Below are positions 1 to 11,858 of a DNA stretch of 64,000 nucleotides, piece after piece (positions within the stretch are counted from its first letter, which is position 1; each line of letters opens with the position of its first letter). The stretch is taken from NCBI GenBank assembly GCA_026873275.1, contig JANTUC010000018.1:1012001-1076000 (forward strand), given 5' to 3'. The notes under the pieces are model-generated. The model was not told the DNA's origin and did no database searches. It was given only the letters and a program-made list of their open reading frames with translations. Both the position numbers and the translations under genes were made by a program. This stretch comes from Pseudopithomyces maydicus (Eukaryota > Ascomycota > Dothideomycetes > Pleosporales > Didymosphaeriaceae).

Positions 1-999
1 ATCATCTGCATGACTATACCAAGAGTAGTACGGCGGGAGTTGGAGGAAGGCGAGCTGATCTTGCCCTTGAAGCAGGCAGCCCAGGAACCGAGGTAGGAGG
101 TCTGGGGCATGATAGACATCTCGTACTCGTGGTTGGCGATGATCTCAGCAAGTTCATCCTGGATGTACTCGGAGTCGATAGGCTGGCCACGGACGCGGGC
201 AAGAGAAGCAGCGGCCTTGTCCAACTTGCCCTTCTTGACGAAGAAACGGGGCGAGTCGGGGAGCAGCGCCAGACCACCGGCGAGGATGATGGCCCACAGG
301 AACTGGACGGCAATCGGGATGCGGTACGAGCCAGTGTCATCGCGACCCTGGGTTGCGTAGACGACACAGTTGGCCAACAAGATACCAATGGTGATGCAGA
401 ACTGGTAACCAGCGACAACAGCACCACGGACCTTGCGGGGAGCGATTTCAGACATGTACCTAAGAAGATTAGAACACGCGTAGAGATGTGTGTGGAAGAT
501 GTGCTCACAAGATGACAATGGAAGAGATGAAACCAACACCGAAACCAGCAATAAGACGGCCGCCGACCATGACATTGAGGCCAGTAGATGCGGTCTGAAG
601 GATACCACCGACGATGAAGATCAAGCAGCCGAGAATGATGGTGAAACGACGACCAATGAAGTCGGCAAGATCACCAGCGATGATGGCACCGAAGAAGGTA
701 CCGGCGGACAGGATAGATGTGACGAGAGACTGTTGCCATTGGGGAATGACGAAGGCCGCAGTGTAGTCTGTCAGTTCCTGGCCAGTGAGGCCAGTGCTTT
801 CGGGATACGCCAGGCCAGTGTATTGTCTGATGAAGTAGGGCATGGCAATGACACCACCCATCCATCCAGTGTCATAACCGAAGAAGATACCACCAAAGGC
901 CGCGAAAGCGACGATGAGGTACGCCCTCACGGTGACGGGGGCCTCGACACGGTTGACATCGGTCGTGCCGGTAACGGAAACAACTCCACCACCAGGCAT
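1..999 (-). CDS. MFS hexose transporter, 5' part (runs off window start)
   Basis: Plasma-membrane proton-coupled sugar uptake protein of the fungal hexose transporter family. The start is the ATG at 997-999, followed by a short N-terminus typical of the family. Exon 1 is 509-999. The intron is 460-508 (49 nt, GTGAGC...CTTAG). Exon 2 runs from 459 to the window edge. Visible motifs are FGYDTG after the first membrane segment, DFIGRR in the loop between segments 2 and 3, the sugar-transport signature running from GRLIAGFGVGF across the splice junction into YMSEIAPRKVRG, and PDSPRFFVKKG in the central loop. About 317 residues are present of a usual 520-560, so the second half lies outside. The substrate cannot be told from this half. 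The long upstream region would fit nutrient regulation, but that is inference. Confidence 0.95.
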
Positions 1000-3900
1000 G
1001 GTTGCAGATTATATGCTGCTTCTTGGAAGGTTGGTATAAAGACAAGGAAGATGGCTAGGCACGAAGCAGACCCACGTCGCGAGAACTGGAACTGAGGGAG
1101 CTCGAGAGGCCTTCGACGAACAGCTCGCAGGTGCAGGGCATGTACCTTTTAATATGAAGAGCCCGGGGACAGTGGTACGGCATCTCGGTGGCTTCTGGTC
1201 CATGGGTACAGTAACATTGTGCCTATTGTGCTAGCCTGATTAGGTTGCACCTCCGTGTCCCGTGTTTCTAGAAGGATTCAAAGGCCCCCTCACGAGGGCT
1301 CCTCCACACTCTTCCCCGGCGGTTGGACACGTCGACCGAGATTGGATCTCGATGTCATTGTGCGAGTGCTGAACACGTAGTTACTGCGCGGTCAACTGAT
1401 GTTGCGTGTACAAAGACTTGTCTTTTGCAAAAGCACCCCGGACACCCAAACATGTTACGAGTCGGTAAACCCTGTGCGTGCTCGGGCAATGTCACTCAAT
1501 GAGGGATTTGGATCCAACTGGTGGTCCGGGTAAAAAATGGGGCACCTGGGTGGTCTGGGGAAGGCGTGCGTTTGAAGCCGGGGCCTCGCCAAGTGCACTC
1601 AAGCTCCGCCATCAGGAGGCCTTGGTGTGCACCCGCTGCAAGAGTTTTACTCGACATCCCTGGCGTGAGCCGAGGGCGCAATTTTGGACGACTTGGTTGG
1701 AGATTGCGCCTCGGGCTGGCTTGCCACTGGATGATCACGATACGTCCGAGCCGCTAGACCATTCCTCCCGTGCGCATCACGTTGCGCCAGTTAAAAAAAA
1801 AGGCATATTCGTGGTGGCACCTGACCATGAGTGTAGTTCAGCTACCCCGTGCGAGGCTCGAATAACGCGCCGCGCCCCGCAACGGCGTCCATGAGTGAGA
1901 TGCTAGTTGATTCGGACTGGCCGCCCGCCACACTAACCGAGTGTACATATTCCTGGTAGACTATCGTGTGGGATGTGCTAGGTATGTGTCTTTCAGGCGT
2001 GCCAAAGTTTTGTCGGGCCGGCATGCACAAGGACATAAACGAGTTGCATGTTGGCGAACATAAAACTCCATGGCGGGGGTCTGGCTTCACACCCAGCCCG
2101 CATGTACGACAGTGGGATGGGGCCCCGGCATGGCCTGGCGACAGCTGCAGTTCGCGTGCATAGCCGCCTGCCTGATGGGCATCTCGACAGTCAAAGGGCA
2201 CTTGATTGGCTCCAAGGTCCGCGTGCCGGGTGTTTGGATCGTCGCAGCTCCTCCTTTCCCATGGGCAGACACTGGAGTCGCACAGCACCAGTCCGTAAGT
2301 ATGCCACATGCCTTTCTCAGACGTTTCTGGGAGCCGCGTCGAGCTGAGACTCATCTTCGGCGAAGGGTGGATTCTGAGGAAACACGCTGCATGTGCAGTG
2401 ATTTGTTGACATGGCCATGGGCATCAGCACTAGTGGCGTCCCGTCACCTCACCCGCGTACCGGTCACGGGGTGCAGCATCTCGAGGGCGTGGCCTGCCGG
2501 CCCCTTTCACATGTGGTGCCCGTGTCGCCCGAACCGTTATTGTTGGTAGGGAAGGCGTATTCCGAGTTTAATTTTGGCCTTTTCCGATGCAGTGATGAAC
2601 CTTGTTTGCTCTCGTCTCCTCTCAACAGTTGCGAGCGACAACAGCTGCCGGGGGTGAAGGCAGTCTCGCATTGCGCCGGCCAATCCCATGCCACCGTAGG
2701 CGCCACAGACACCAAGGCGGCCTGATGTGCCCACCAAGTCAGTCACCTTCCTTTGCGCGGCGACCAGAGACACCACAGGCTCAAGGTTCGATGCTACCGT
2801 ACGAGCGCCACACCCGGGCCTCCATGTACGCCACAGCGGAGGAGCGTTGCGATCCAGATGTGCTCGTCAGCGGCGCGTCAGGACTCGTCGTGCACGAGAT
2901 AGTTACGATAGATAGTCTAATGAGCAAGCATTGTTCGAGGTTGATGTGGGACCTCCGTCTCTCCATGGGGGCTGGGGAAGCCGTTAGCGTCGCGTTAGAT
3001 TGCAACCGGCATCAACCCCGTCCAAGGCGTCAATGTGGCCTTGCCTCGGCATGCGAGGACCGATCGTGGAGATCGCTTCGGCAATGCCAAAGGGACTGTG
3101 CTTGAATCTGGGCACCCGCACCTCATTTTTGCTTTGACCTGGGGCTCCACATTGCTCCACGCCACGGCCAAAGAGCTTCCAGGCCATGAAAACCCTGGCG
3201 CAGAGTTAGCCGCGACGAGTAGTGCCGGAGCCATCGCGACGACAAATGCCTTCCAGTGGTCGAGCCAAGACATGAGGCTCCGAATTTTCTGCTTCAGAGA
3301 GTCAGTTGCTGCTTCATAGCGCGCCGTCCACTCTCCCGGCAGTTGGGATGGCCTTCTTCGGGACACACTATCCAATTTCTCCAATCCTCGTGACGAGTCC
3401 CCTACTGTCGGAGACGGCCACTCGCCATGCTCCACTCCAACGCTCTGGATTCCATACTGTTTGTAAGTCTGACTCAGAAATGTCTTGCGTGATACTGTAC
3501 GATTCAGGTACATTTGTAACTGGGATGTTGCTTCAGTCAGGCTGTCGCATGCCACGCCGAGTCCCACAGAAGCGGTGGCACCACCATGCCTACGACCCTG
3601 CTACCCAAGGTGGTGGGTTTTACCTATACCCATTTCCACACCCTGACCGTCGGGCGAGAACTTCGGGAATACTCACCTGACCCGAAGATTTGCCAGACAG
3701 CATTGCTTTGGGACAAGCTAACATGGCAATTGCCCAAGGAGGTTGACTGTGCCCACACAGCCTTGAAATGCATGTGTGCACGTGAGTACGCGTGCACCTG
3801 GCACCTTTGTAGATACCACGCCTCTTTGTGGGCACACTGTTGTCCCTTCTTCGTCCACACAGGTTCCATGGCTCACCAGCAGATGTCATGACTGCGTGAG

Positions 3901-4429
3901 TATCTTACATATCCAAACTCTTTGCCGTGGCTTATCATGACCTTGTTGCATGAAAAAGTCTAAGAAAAAAAGCTCGTGTGTATGTAGAACGTACGGTTAA
4001 GAAGATTGTCACGGCTCTGTTTCTAGTTTATTAGTCCATTGCTCATCACTCACGCACTCCACATTTCCGCACGCTACGAGAAGACCTTAGAATCGTCCAG
4101 GAAATCATAGAAACTATCATTTCTCGACAATGAGATGAATTGGAGGATATGATTCAAGACAAATGTCAGATTCAATGGGACCTCGAGTGCTGAAAGTGAG
4201 GTCAGATGGTTGTCACTTTTCGTATTCCAGACCTCGGGACTTTGGGAGGTAACAGGTTTCCAAGGTTCTTGGTCGTGCGCGTGCTCTGCCCGCCCGGACC
4301 ACATGTATCACGTGGCTGATTTCCTTTTACATATTAGCTTTGTCGCTCAACTATGGGCATTGCCTGGCATCACTCAAAGGAGACCCACAGCACAAGTCTA
4401 ACCACTGTTACCCCTCAACCTCTGACACT
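1000..4429. other. Gene-poor region, 3.4 kb
   Basis: I recognise no gene here. Open frames exist on both strands, the longest being 190 codons on the minus strand at 2995-3567 and 167 codons on the plus strand at 2602-3105. They overlap one another, lack recognisable domains and have no convincing splice partners. The stretch next to 1000 must include the hexose transporter promoter. No terminal repeats or tandem arrays were seen. Confidence 0.5.
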
Positions 4430-4788
4430 ATGTCGGTAAGTAAGCGATAGTGTCTACCGGTGCTACGGGACAAGAATCGTTGATCCTTTAGCAGCAACGG
4501 GAAACGGTCGTGATCGAAGCGTCGCCACCGTACCCCGGGTACGGAACCTTGGAAGTCCACCATTACCACACAGTTCGCGCCCGCGGCCCTCGCGGGTCGT
4601 TCTCCCGAGCGTTCCTAGTCTCGATCCTCTTCCTGCTGATCACCTTGGCATTCAGCGCTGCCTGCTTCGTGGCATGGAACTTCTATAATCTGTCCGAATG
4701 CGAAAAGAACCGGTTACCGTGGGAGAAACCTTGCAAGGACTGGCTTGGCAAAGATTCCGTGTCTTGGAGGCCTCACTGGCGTTACTGA
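4430..4788 (+). CDS. Small single-pass membrane protein, unknown function
   Basis: The first exon holds only two codons (ATG TCG, 4430-4435). A GTAAGTAAGC donor follows and the second exon starts at 4495, or at 4492 through a tandem TAGCAG acceptor. Both acceptors keep frame, giving 99 or 100 residues. The N-terminal 40 residues are polar and carry PPYPGYG. One strongly hydrophobic segment lies at about 41-63. The short C-terminal tail holds two Cys, several Trp and many charged residues and ends with WRPHWRY. No signal peptide is apparent, so an internal signal anchor is likely. I do not recognise the family. The exact frame match across the intron and the good splice sites are the evidence that the gene is real. 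Without the intron the frame has no ATG. Confidence 0.6.
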
Positions 4789-5247
4789 TGCTTTTTTCGT
4801 CCTGCAGATTGTTAGTCCCACTGTCCATGCTAAGGATTGCCTTGGTTTAATTTACAGAAAAACGTAGGACTGACTTGTTATCACTGCCTAAGAAACAAGC
4901 TGTGGCACCATGTTATCGCGCTACCTTTTGTGGTCACTACTTTGATACATAATGGAAGAGACGTGCCCTTGGAATACCAACATTACCTTTGACACTTATA
5001 CTTTCACCCATTTCAAATGTTCTCACAGGATCATCAAGTTCTATAAACGAACGAAATTCACCGCTTTGTTCACGCAATTATTCACTCTCGGTAAAGAGGA
5101 CGAAAGATTTCAATAGTAATTGGTGGTATAAATTCCGATCAGTGCCGAGCTCTAGTCTCTCTATAGCTAATGCGTAATAACAATACAGTGAAGATGAATC
5201 CAAAGCAAACAGTCCGCAATCCTCATCCCATCATCGAGTCATCCTTC
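4789..5247. other. Intergenic, 459 bp
   Basis: AT-richer spacer between two converging genes. It would contain both 3' ends. No other feature seen. Confidence 0.5.
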
Positions 5248-5852
5248 TTAGTATTCAATTCGGCCTGCAACCCTCTTCTTGAAAGGTGCACCGGCGCAAA
5301 GGGTCATGGTAATGTCACCAGTGTTCTCTCCCGGCTGGCAGCTCTTGGTGGAAAGATCGTCGTTCCAGACGAAGTAAGCCTGAGCAGGGTCGTGGGTGTT
5401 GGGAGGGAGATGGGCAACAGCGCAGTTACCGTTGGTAGCTTCCATACGGATACCAGCGTCATAACCAGCGCAGTTGGCACCATCGACGCCACCATCAGGG
5501 CCGAAGTTGACGCAGTCGATGAGCGAGATGTCGTACCACAGGGTGTCGGCAATCGAGTACTCGAACTGGGTGATACCGTGGGCCCACATCAGGTTGGGGT
5601 CCTTGGCGATCTTGAGCGAAGCATGGCCAGTCATGCCCTCGCTCCAAGAAGCGCCAGCAGGAATAGGAGCCTGAACGTTGGTGAGCGAACTCCTGTGTCT
5701 TTAGTCAGTATTGCATATATGACTGGCATTATTCCCTCTTACAGGACTGTGACATCGTAGCCGCAGTGGTTGTTGATGATAGCAATGCCGGCAAAAGCAG
5801 TGGAAACGAGAGACTGGAGCGCAACGGCGCTGAGAAGGCTTCGGGAGAACAT
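5248..5852 (-). CDS. Secreted Bys1-type (thaumatin-like antigen) protein
   Basis: A 184-residue secreted protein of the fungal Bys1 family, named after a yeast-phase-specific protein of Blastomyces. Exon 1 is 5743-5852, starting at ATG 5850-5852. The intron is 5693-5742 (GTAAGA...CACAG) and exon 2 is 5248-5692, in frame across the junction. Residues 1-21 form a signal peptide ending in STAFA. The mature start, GIAIINNHCGYDVTV, is the typical opening of the family. The motifs LWYDISLIDCVNFG and NCAGYDAGIRME follow, with conserved Cys residues consistent with disulphides. The C-terminus has a KKR site. Family members are found in cell wall and culture fluid; their biochemical role is unknown. 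A longer in-frame start upstream (5930) would bury the signal peptide, so I reject it. Confidence 0.88.
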
Positions 5853-7655
5853 TGTTTCAAAGAGTGTGGAGAATGTGCAAGGATGCAAAGAGTGGACGAC
5901 TAACCGGTAGTCAAATTGGGTATAGAGCAAAGAAGATGAGAAAGTGGCAGATGCTGATGCTGATGGAAATTGAGAACTACGCTGATCTGCTCATCTTATA
6001 ATGAAAGTATCCACTCAGGCATCCTCTGCAAAAAGGATATCTTGGTTCGGACCTAAGCCTGCTGCAGCTGACAGCATTCCAGAACGAACGAAGACCGAGT
6101 TTGACAGATGAAAAAGGTGTAGCGTGAGCCTGGAAAGGTAGGTAGATCATTCCAACATGCGGATTGGAGACCTACGTGAGCCCTGAGGAGATTAGGCCCT
6201 GGTGGCACGCACTCAAAAGTCCGACACAAATGCTGTTAGCCTTGACATCATGAGAATACGAGAACATTGTGGCTCATGCTTGGACGAACAGTTGATCACT
6301 TGTACTGATTGGGTGGATGAGCTAATATTTCGCCTGTGCCACACTCCGATGTCTGAGTTTCGAGCGTGCTGAGTGGTTCGCGATTGCTTATGTCAAAGTA
6401 TAGTCCGTGGGGGCTATGCACCGCGCGCGCACATTGTTGGTCCGTTGTTTGAGATGTCGAGCAAATTTCCGTATTCCGATAGGGAAAAACAAACAATACT
6501 GGTGAAACTGGTCGTAAGTACTCGTTTATACGCAGGTACACCGAAAGCAGTGCTTGTGCATATTCCTAGACGCACTGGAGAGCGTATGCGGGCCGCAAAA
6601 CTAGGGCCATACGAGATTGAAACGCTGGGACCGTGCGTTTTGAAGCAATTGGGTGAGATGAATTCACAAATCATCTTATAGTGCATTGTATCGGGCTCTC
6701 GTAATTGCCGAAACGGGCTCGAAACTGGTTCTGGTGAGAGGCATCCACACGTGCGCAGTGCACCTAAAGCAGTACATGTGGGTACCTGAACCATGTGCCC
6801 GTGCAGCGGATCCAACGAAATGATGATCCACGCAAGCATACAAAAATAGTTGGGAGTCTTGTTCTGGTCAGTAAGCTATCCTATTGTCCTGACCATGAAG
6901 CGGCGGCCCTACGTTGCGAAGGGTTCGTGTTTACTTCCAAGCTTAGAAGTCTACCTCCAGGGCTCTGCGTATCTAGACGTACATATGTATACACAATCCC
7001 AAAGATGTTGACTGAGATGGCTACTCTGGCTGTGTTCAGGCGTGCCCCGCAGTCCAGGCGTAGTCTTCGGGTCCGCTCCGATACATGATTTTCATACGTC
7101 CATGCTCACCCTTACCTAGGTACCGTATAACAGGATACCAGACTAAGCGATTGCCCATGAGTGTAAGCTCCGAGTAATGTTTGCACTAAAGGCGGTCCGA
7201 TCGCATACTACTGCTAACGGCCTGCAAGTAACGCTAACACCAGCTCCGCGAATCTATAGAGTCAATCACTTGGGTTCAATATTTTGTTGTTAGTGGCCCG
7301 CGGAAGGATGCGCAATGCCCTGTTGTCTCCTTTGCATGGCTTGGGCATGAATATGCGATAGCATGTAGCCACTCCGTTTGTGTGACACACTTTTTTTTAT
7401 TTCTTGTGAGCTGATCTCTTTGCAATTGCATCCGCCGATAAGAGATGCGTCTCGGGATAATGAACAGAGTATGGAGTAACGGGTAGACTATGGAATAGAC
7501 ACAGAAGCGTGTTACGTTCTGTATATACTTTCGGCTCCCAAACCAATCGTCTCGAGCTACCCCACATAGCGCTTTCCACCCCGCTGTCGGCCCGCACCAC
7601 AACCCTCAACAGCCAGCAGACGTCACAGTACAACAAGTCCACATTGAGTACCACA
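5853..7655. other. Intergenic, 1.8 kb, with a doubtful retroelement trace
   Basis: Divergent spacer between the Bys1-type and HIT genes, so it contains both promoters. No intact gene. At about 6541-6790 two plus-strand frames give peptides loosely like the C-terminal end of a gypsy integrase (see findings); this is weak. Nothing else seen. Confidence 0.4.
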
Positions 7656-8164
7656 ATGTCCTGCATCTTCTGTAAGATAATCAAGGGTAAGCCTCGCCTC
7701 CAATTGACATGACTCGCTGTCACTAATCGATCCTTCCAGGAGAGATCCCCTCCCTCAAGCTCTTCGAATCTGAGAAGACGCTTGCCTTCCTCGACATCGG
7801 ACCTATCTCCAAGGGCCATTCGGTACCACTACCTTTGTCCCTGTTATGAGCATGTGCATCCAGGCTAATCTGGCGACAGCTCATCATACCCAAATTCCAC
7901 GGCGCAAAGCTCCACGACATCCCCGACGACCAACTCGCAGAGGTTCTTTCTGTTACCAAGAGGATCGCGGTGGCGCAAGGCGTACAAGATTACAACATCT
8001 TGCAGAACAACGGTAGAATTGCACATCAGGTGGTGGATCATGTGCACTTCCATTTGATCCCCAAGCCGAACGAGACGGAGGGACTGGGAATCGGGTGGCC
8101 GACGAAGGAGGCCGACAAGGGCGAGTTGCAGAAGCTACTGGAGGAGATTAAGAGCAAGATGTAA
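7656..8164 (+). CDS. HNT1: HIT-family nucleotide hydrolase (Hint/HNT1 type)
   Basis: Adenosine 5'-monophosphoramidase of the histidine-triad superfamily, 132 residues, the usual size for Hint proteins. Three exons: 7656-7686, 7740-7822 and 7880-8164, joined in frame by introns of 53 and 57 nt. The N-terminal SCIFCKIIKGEIP carries the Cys pair of many Hint proteins. The middle region (LAFLDIGPISKGHSLIIPKFH) and QDYNILQNNG are typical. The catalytic triad is H92-V-H94-F-H96, H94 being the expected nucleophile by homology to HINT1 His112. The C-terminal WPTKEADKGEL matches fungal members. The gene is intact. It probably acts as a soluble homodimer that hydrolyses nucleoside phosphoramidates and related adenylates. 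It lies head-to-head with the Bys1-type gene across 1.8 kb. Confidence 0.95.
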
Positions 8165-8268
8165 GCATGGTCGAAGCATGGAAACAGCAGTCCCATAGCA
8201 CAAGGGGGAAAAAAATCAAGGCCATGGGTTCATCATAGCTATTTTCATCCCACCAGCCCTAGTCAATT

Positions 8269-9208
8269 CTAATGTCCCTTGAACACGGGCTTCCTCTTCT
8301 CACGGAACGCCTGCAATGCCTCATCCCTGTCCTTCGTCTTCACCACCAGCTCGTATGCCGCATTCTCTGCCTTCTCTCCCAAGGCACAACCCTCTACGGC
8401 CGCCAGCGCGGCTTTGATCGCAATGGGACCCCCTTCGCAAATTTCGCGCGCCAGCTTCACCGCCTCATCGAGCACCTTTGTTCGTGCAGCACCCGGCGTC
8501 TGTGCCTCTTCTGGCGTGACTTCAATCAGCCTGTCGCACAAGCCGAGGAAGTAAGCCTCTGGACCGCCCACCCTTCGCCCTGTGAGGATCATGTCGCGTG
8601 CGCGTGCGAGACCAATTAACGCGGGGAGGCGGTAGGTCCCCCTGCGCCGGGGATGATTGCCAAGCGGGTCTCGGGGAGTGCGACGGTGGTCGTGGAGGCG
8701 AAGACACGCATGTGTGTCGTGAGGGCGAGCTCGAGACCGCCACCGAAAGCGGGCGCCGCGAGGGCGGATATGGTAGGGATGGGAAGTTGCGATATCGACG
8801 TCAACGTTCCGCGCAAGGTTGTGAGGAAGTTTGTCGTGCTGCACACTCGTTAGCTTTGAAGAGCAGACCGGCAGCAGAGACCTACTCTTCTGGTGTAAAA
8901 GTAGCTCGTTCTTTCAGATCTGCGCCTGCGCAAAAGCTCGAGTCGACATCGCTTGCCAATATCAGCGCGCGTGTTGCGCCCGTTTCGCCTTCATGGTGTA
9001 TGCTGTTTATTTGGTGCGTCAATTCTGCGAGCAGCTGGCGAGAGATGGCATTGCGCGCAGCCGGGCGGTTGAAGGACAATATGCGAATGCTGCCGGAATG
9101 CGGAGCAGGTACGCTGGTGACGTTTACGACCGGTGAGGGTGCTGTGGAATATGTGCAGCGTTGTACCTGGCGCGCGTACAGCCGGAAAGTGGGCCTGAGA
9201 ACAAGCAT
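8269..9208 (-). CDS. Enoyl-CoA hydratase/isomerase, mitochondrial, with one frameshift
   Basis: Crotonase-fold protein closest by eye to AUH / methylglutaconyl-CoA hydratase-like enzymes (leucine or fatty-acid catabolism). Exon 1 is 8886-9208 and starts with a basic, Ser/Arg-rich leader that looks like a mitochondrial presequence. The intron is 8839-8885 (GTAGGT...TGCAG) and exon 2 is 8269-8838. Conserved parts are LSFNRPAARNA, SSFCAGADLKER (oxyanion loop), AFGGGLELAL, ETRLAIIPGAGG and the C-terminal KRKPVFKGH. The frame breaks at the C5 run 8638-8642 (GGGGG on the coding strand). One more base there joins the IIPGAGG half to the TYRLPALIG half exactly. About 296 residues when read through. 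The rest is well preserved, so I treat the break as a probable sequencing error, not a pseudogene. Confidence 0.9.
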
Positions 9209-9650
9209 GGTGGATCAATTTTGAAGTGACAGAGCTTGAAACAATCGAGACCACGCTGAACGTATGTCGGTTGGTGAAGAGCAACAACGAATAAACGGCT
9301 ATCTGCGGCGTAGCTGAACCGCGGCTCGTCCAAAGCTAGGTACACTAGTGCTTCCCCCGGCCCCTGCGGCGGATGCTCTCCAGTGACTGGAAGTACCCCG
9401 GGCTTAGGAACATATGCAATCCACTTCCAGCGCCATCTCTTGTCTAGCCTCAAGTTCGACTATTTGCTAATCATAAGCTATGTATAATTTGTCTGGCAGA
9501 TAATCAGTAACACTTTGCTTGAGGCACGTAGTTAATGCACCAATACATGTACACCAAAAAAACGTTTAAACCTGCTCGGTCGAATATAGTGCTCGAGGTA
9601 TCGTACGTATTGATCAATTGAGTCCTACCCTGGCCCCCAAGAACCTAAAT
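9209..9650. other. Intergenic, 442 bp
   Basis: Holds the upstream region of the enoyl-CoA hydratase gene and the 3' end of the desaturase gene. No recognisable feature. Confidence 0.5.
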
Positions 9651-11227
9651 TCAAGCCGTACTCGCTGTTGTTACCAATGGCCTCACATTCGTGACGTGCT
9701 CGTTCGCCCTGACCACCACCTGTCCTGACTTGCCCTTCAAATGTAACTCCCTCTCCTCCTTCCAGACCTCAACTTCCTGCCCGCCCCTTAGCACGCCCAC
9801 TCTCATTGTACTGAGAATGTTGTGCGCCGCATTGCTATGCATGTATACGCCTCCATTGAATACTGCCGTGGCATCCTTACCAACCCATCCCTTGATCAAG
9901 GCTTTCCCACCAGGGTGCTCAGCAATGAAGTCAGTCACGTCGTGAATAATGCCTGCAATGGCCACCAATGCGACCTCTCCAGATACACAGCGTGATTGAA
10001 ACTCATCCCAAGAGAGGACTGGCAGTTGAGACAGAGGCAGACCCCAATCGAGTGTCGCGCGACGTTTATCCAAAGCCTTTTGCTGTTGTTGGAGACGCCC
10101 TTTTTCGATTTCGTTGTGTCGAAAACGCTTCAAGTCGTAGGCGAGAGTGGTTTTGGAGAGGAGGTAGATGACCCATTTCGTGGGGTCATATTGGTACCAC
10201 GTAATTGCGTTACCTAGACACGGGTCAGTCGATACAGGGGATATCTATGCATTGTTCACATATAGTAGATGTGCGATGCGGTAACTTACGGTAATCGCTT
10301 GGGAACTCGTGATGAAAGTTGTGGTAGCCCTCGCCCAGAGTGACGAGAGCAGTGATGAAATGGTCTCGAGGCGTCCGACGATCATCGAATGGTTGCTCTC
10401 CTATCCAATGAGCGAGTGAGTTTACGCAGAATGTCGCTTGTTGAACGAAGCATGCTCGAATGATGCCTGCGTAAACAAGTCCCCCCACCAGTCGCCCCAA
10501 CCTAGACCAGCAACACACATAGGGAACACCCATGCAGCTACAAGAAGGCTTTTACCATCTAGAGGGCGTCAATACTGTATAAACCAATCATGTCCAGTGC
10601 ATGTCCTTACAATGCTTGTGCTGCCAGACGACTACAGGGTCCGCGTCCAGATCCGAAATATCTGTTCTACCAATTTGTTTTGGGTCTTGTTGTAATACCA
10701 TCCTGAAACGATCTCCAGTTAGCTGTGAACTGTATTGGTGTTTCTGATTATCAAACTCACCAACCCAAGTGCGCATGGAAGAATCCCTTCAGTGCGCAAT
10801 ACGGATCCTTTGACGTATCCGTCCACCGATGATGGGCCCTATGTTTGCTGCTCCAAAAACGAATCGAGCCTTGGATAGCGCCCGCGCCCACGAATGCAAG
10901 AAATAAACGTAGCGGTAAGCGTGCATTGTAACAGCGATGAGACCAAAGTCTGTGATAACCACCAGTGATGCCGAACCCGGTGAAGAAGTAATATATAACT
11001 GCCCAGATGGCGGTGGCGCGTGTCAGAGGTACATATCTTGTGGCATAAAGACCGTATATGGGAACGAGGATGACGAGGGTGGTAGAGAACCAGTTGATGT
11101 GTTTGTACCAGTTCTTCACAGTGAAGGGCTGTTCACTTATGTGCACCCTGCATGCTAGTGTGAGGTCTCGAAAACTTCAGGACTTGTATGTGTACACTGA
11201 CCTTGACTGTAACCTTTTCCCAGACAT
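9651..11227 (-). CDS. OLE1: Stearoyl-CoA (delta-9) fatty acid desaturase with cytochrome b5 domain; one frameshift
   Basis: ER-membrane desaturase that makes palmitoleate and oleate. Five exons: 11202-11227, 10761-11147, 10611-10702, 10290-10558 and 9651-10213. The first exon is only 26 nt (start MSGKRLQS). It was chosen because it is the only nearby ATG that joins in frame to [13 protein letters not shown]. Diiron His boxes are HRLWSH, HRAHH and EGYHNFHH. Hydrophobic segments lie between the first and second boxes and after them. The C-terminal cytochrome b5 domain carries the haem loop EHPGGK and later H residues (VYMHSNAAH). The frame breaks at the C6 run 10481-10486: the GLGWGDWWG half and the GLVYAGIIR half join if the run has one more base. 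Without that base the protein would lack the third His box, so an error in the sequence is more likely than a dead gene. Confidence 0.95.
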
Positions 11228-11858
11228 TGCGGCAATGTGTCAACTCTGTGAAGGGAAACGCGTTGAGCAACGAGCGGCGTGATGCATAGCTATATAGGGA
11301 TGGAATCAATCGCCCTCCAGGCTCTTTTAGTGGTACACGTATCGACATTGCATGTAGTGGCATGATGCTAGAGCTGTTCTGGCCCGGGTCGCGAGACACC
11401 TAGTAACATACCCATCTTTTGTCAATGGATAGGAAACAGCGGTGGGTTCTATGTAGGATTATGCCCTAAGCCATTTTGAGCAGAGCTTGCGAGGACCCTT
11501 GGAGGTGGTGCTACCAACGTACCACGCTCACGAGTGGACTTAGCCCAGGCACCTGTTCAGCCTTACGATTTGACCTTTTGTGGTTCGTAGGATCCAGAAA
11601 GCGGGTCAATATCACGGATAGCGAAGATTTTCACAGCAAATTCAAATCCTCACCAATCTGGCGTGGTTCTTTAGGACATTCACGTCCTACACCCCGGGTG
11701 CAGATCTCAGAGATGTTCAACACCCAAAGAAAACAGGCACTGGTTTGCAAGAAACAGATGGCGGTTTTAGTCCAGTGCAGTGATTTTCTATTGGACTATT
11801 GCATGACCACGTATCTAATCCAACCCTTTGCACTCCTGATTCCAACTCATGTCTACGC
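11228..11858. other. Intergenic, 631 bp
   Basis: Contains the OLE1 upstream region (minus strand) and the RPS20 3' end. No ORF with recognisable content. Regulatory sites could not be assigned with confidence. Confidence 0.5.

Noticed and set aside
2995..3567. 190-codon minus-strand open frame
   Set aside because: No domain, signal peptide or splice partner; overlapped by open frames on the other strand; looks like chance in GC-balanced DNA.
8269..9208. Enoyl-CoA hydratase called as a pseudogene
   Set aside because: Only one lesion, in a homopolymer, of the same type as eight others in the window; the remaining sequence is fully conserved.
8598..9224. 208-codon plus-strand open frame
   Set aside because: Antisense shadow of the enoyl-CoA hydratase gene.
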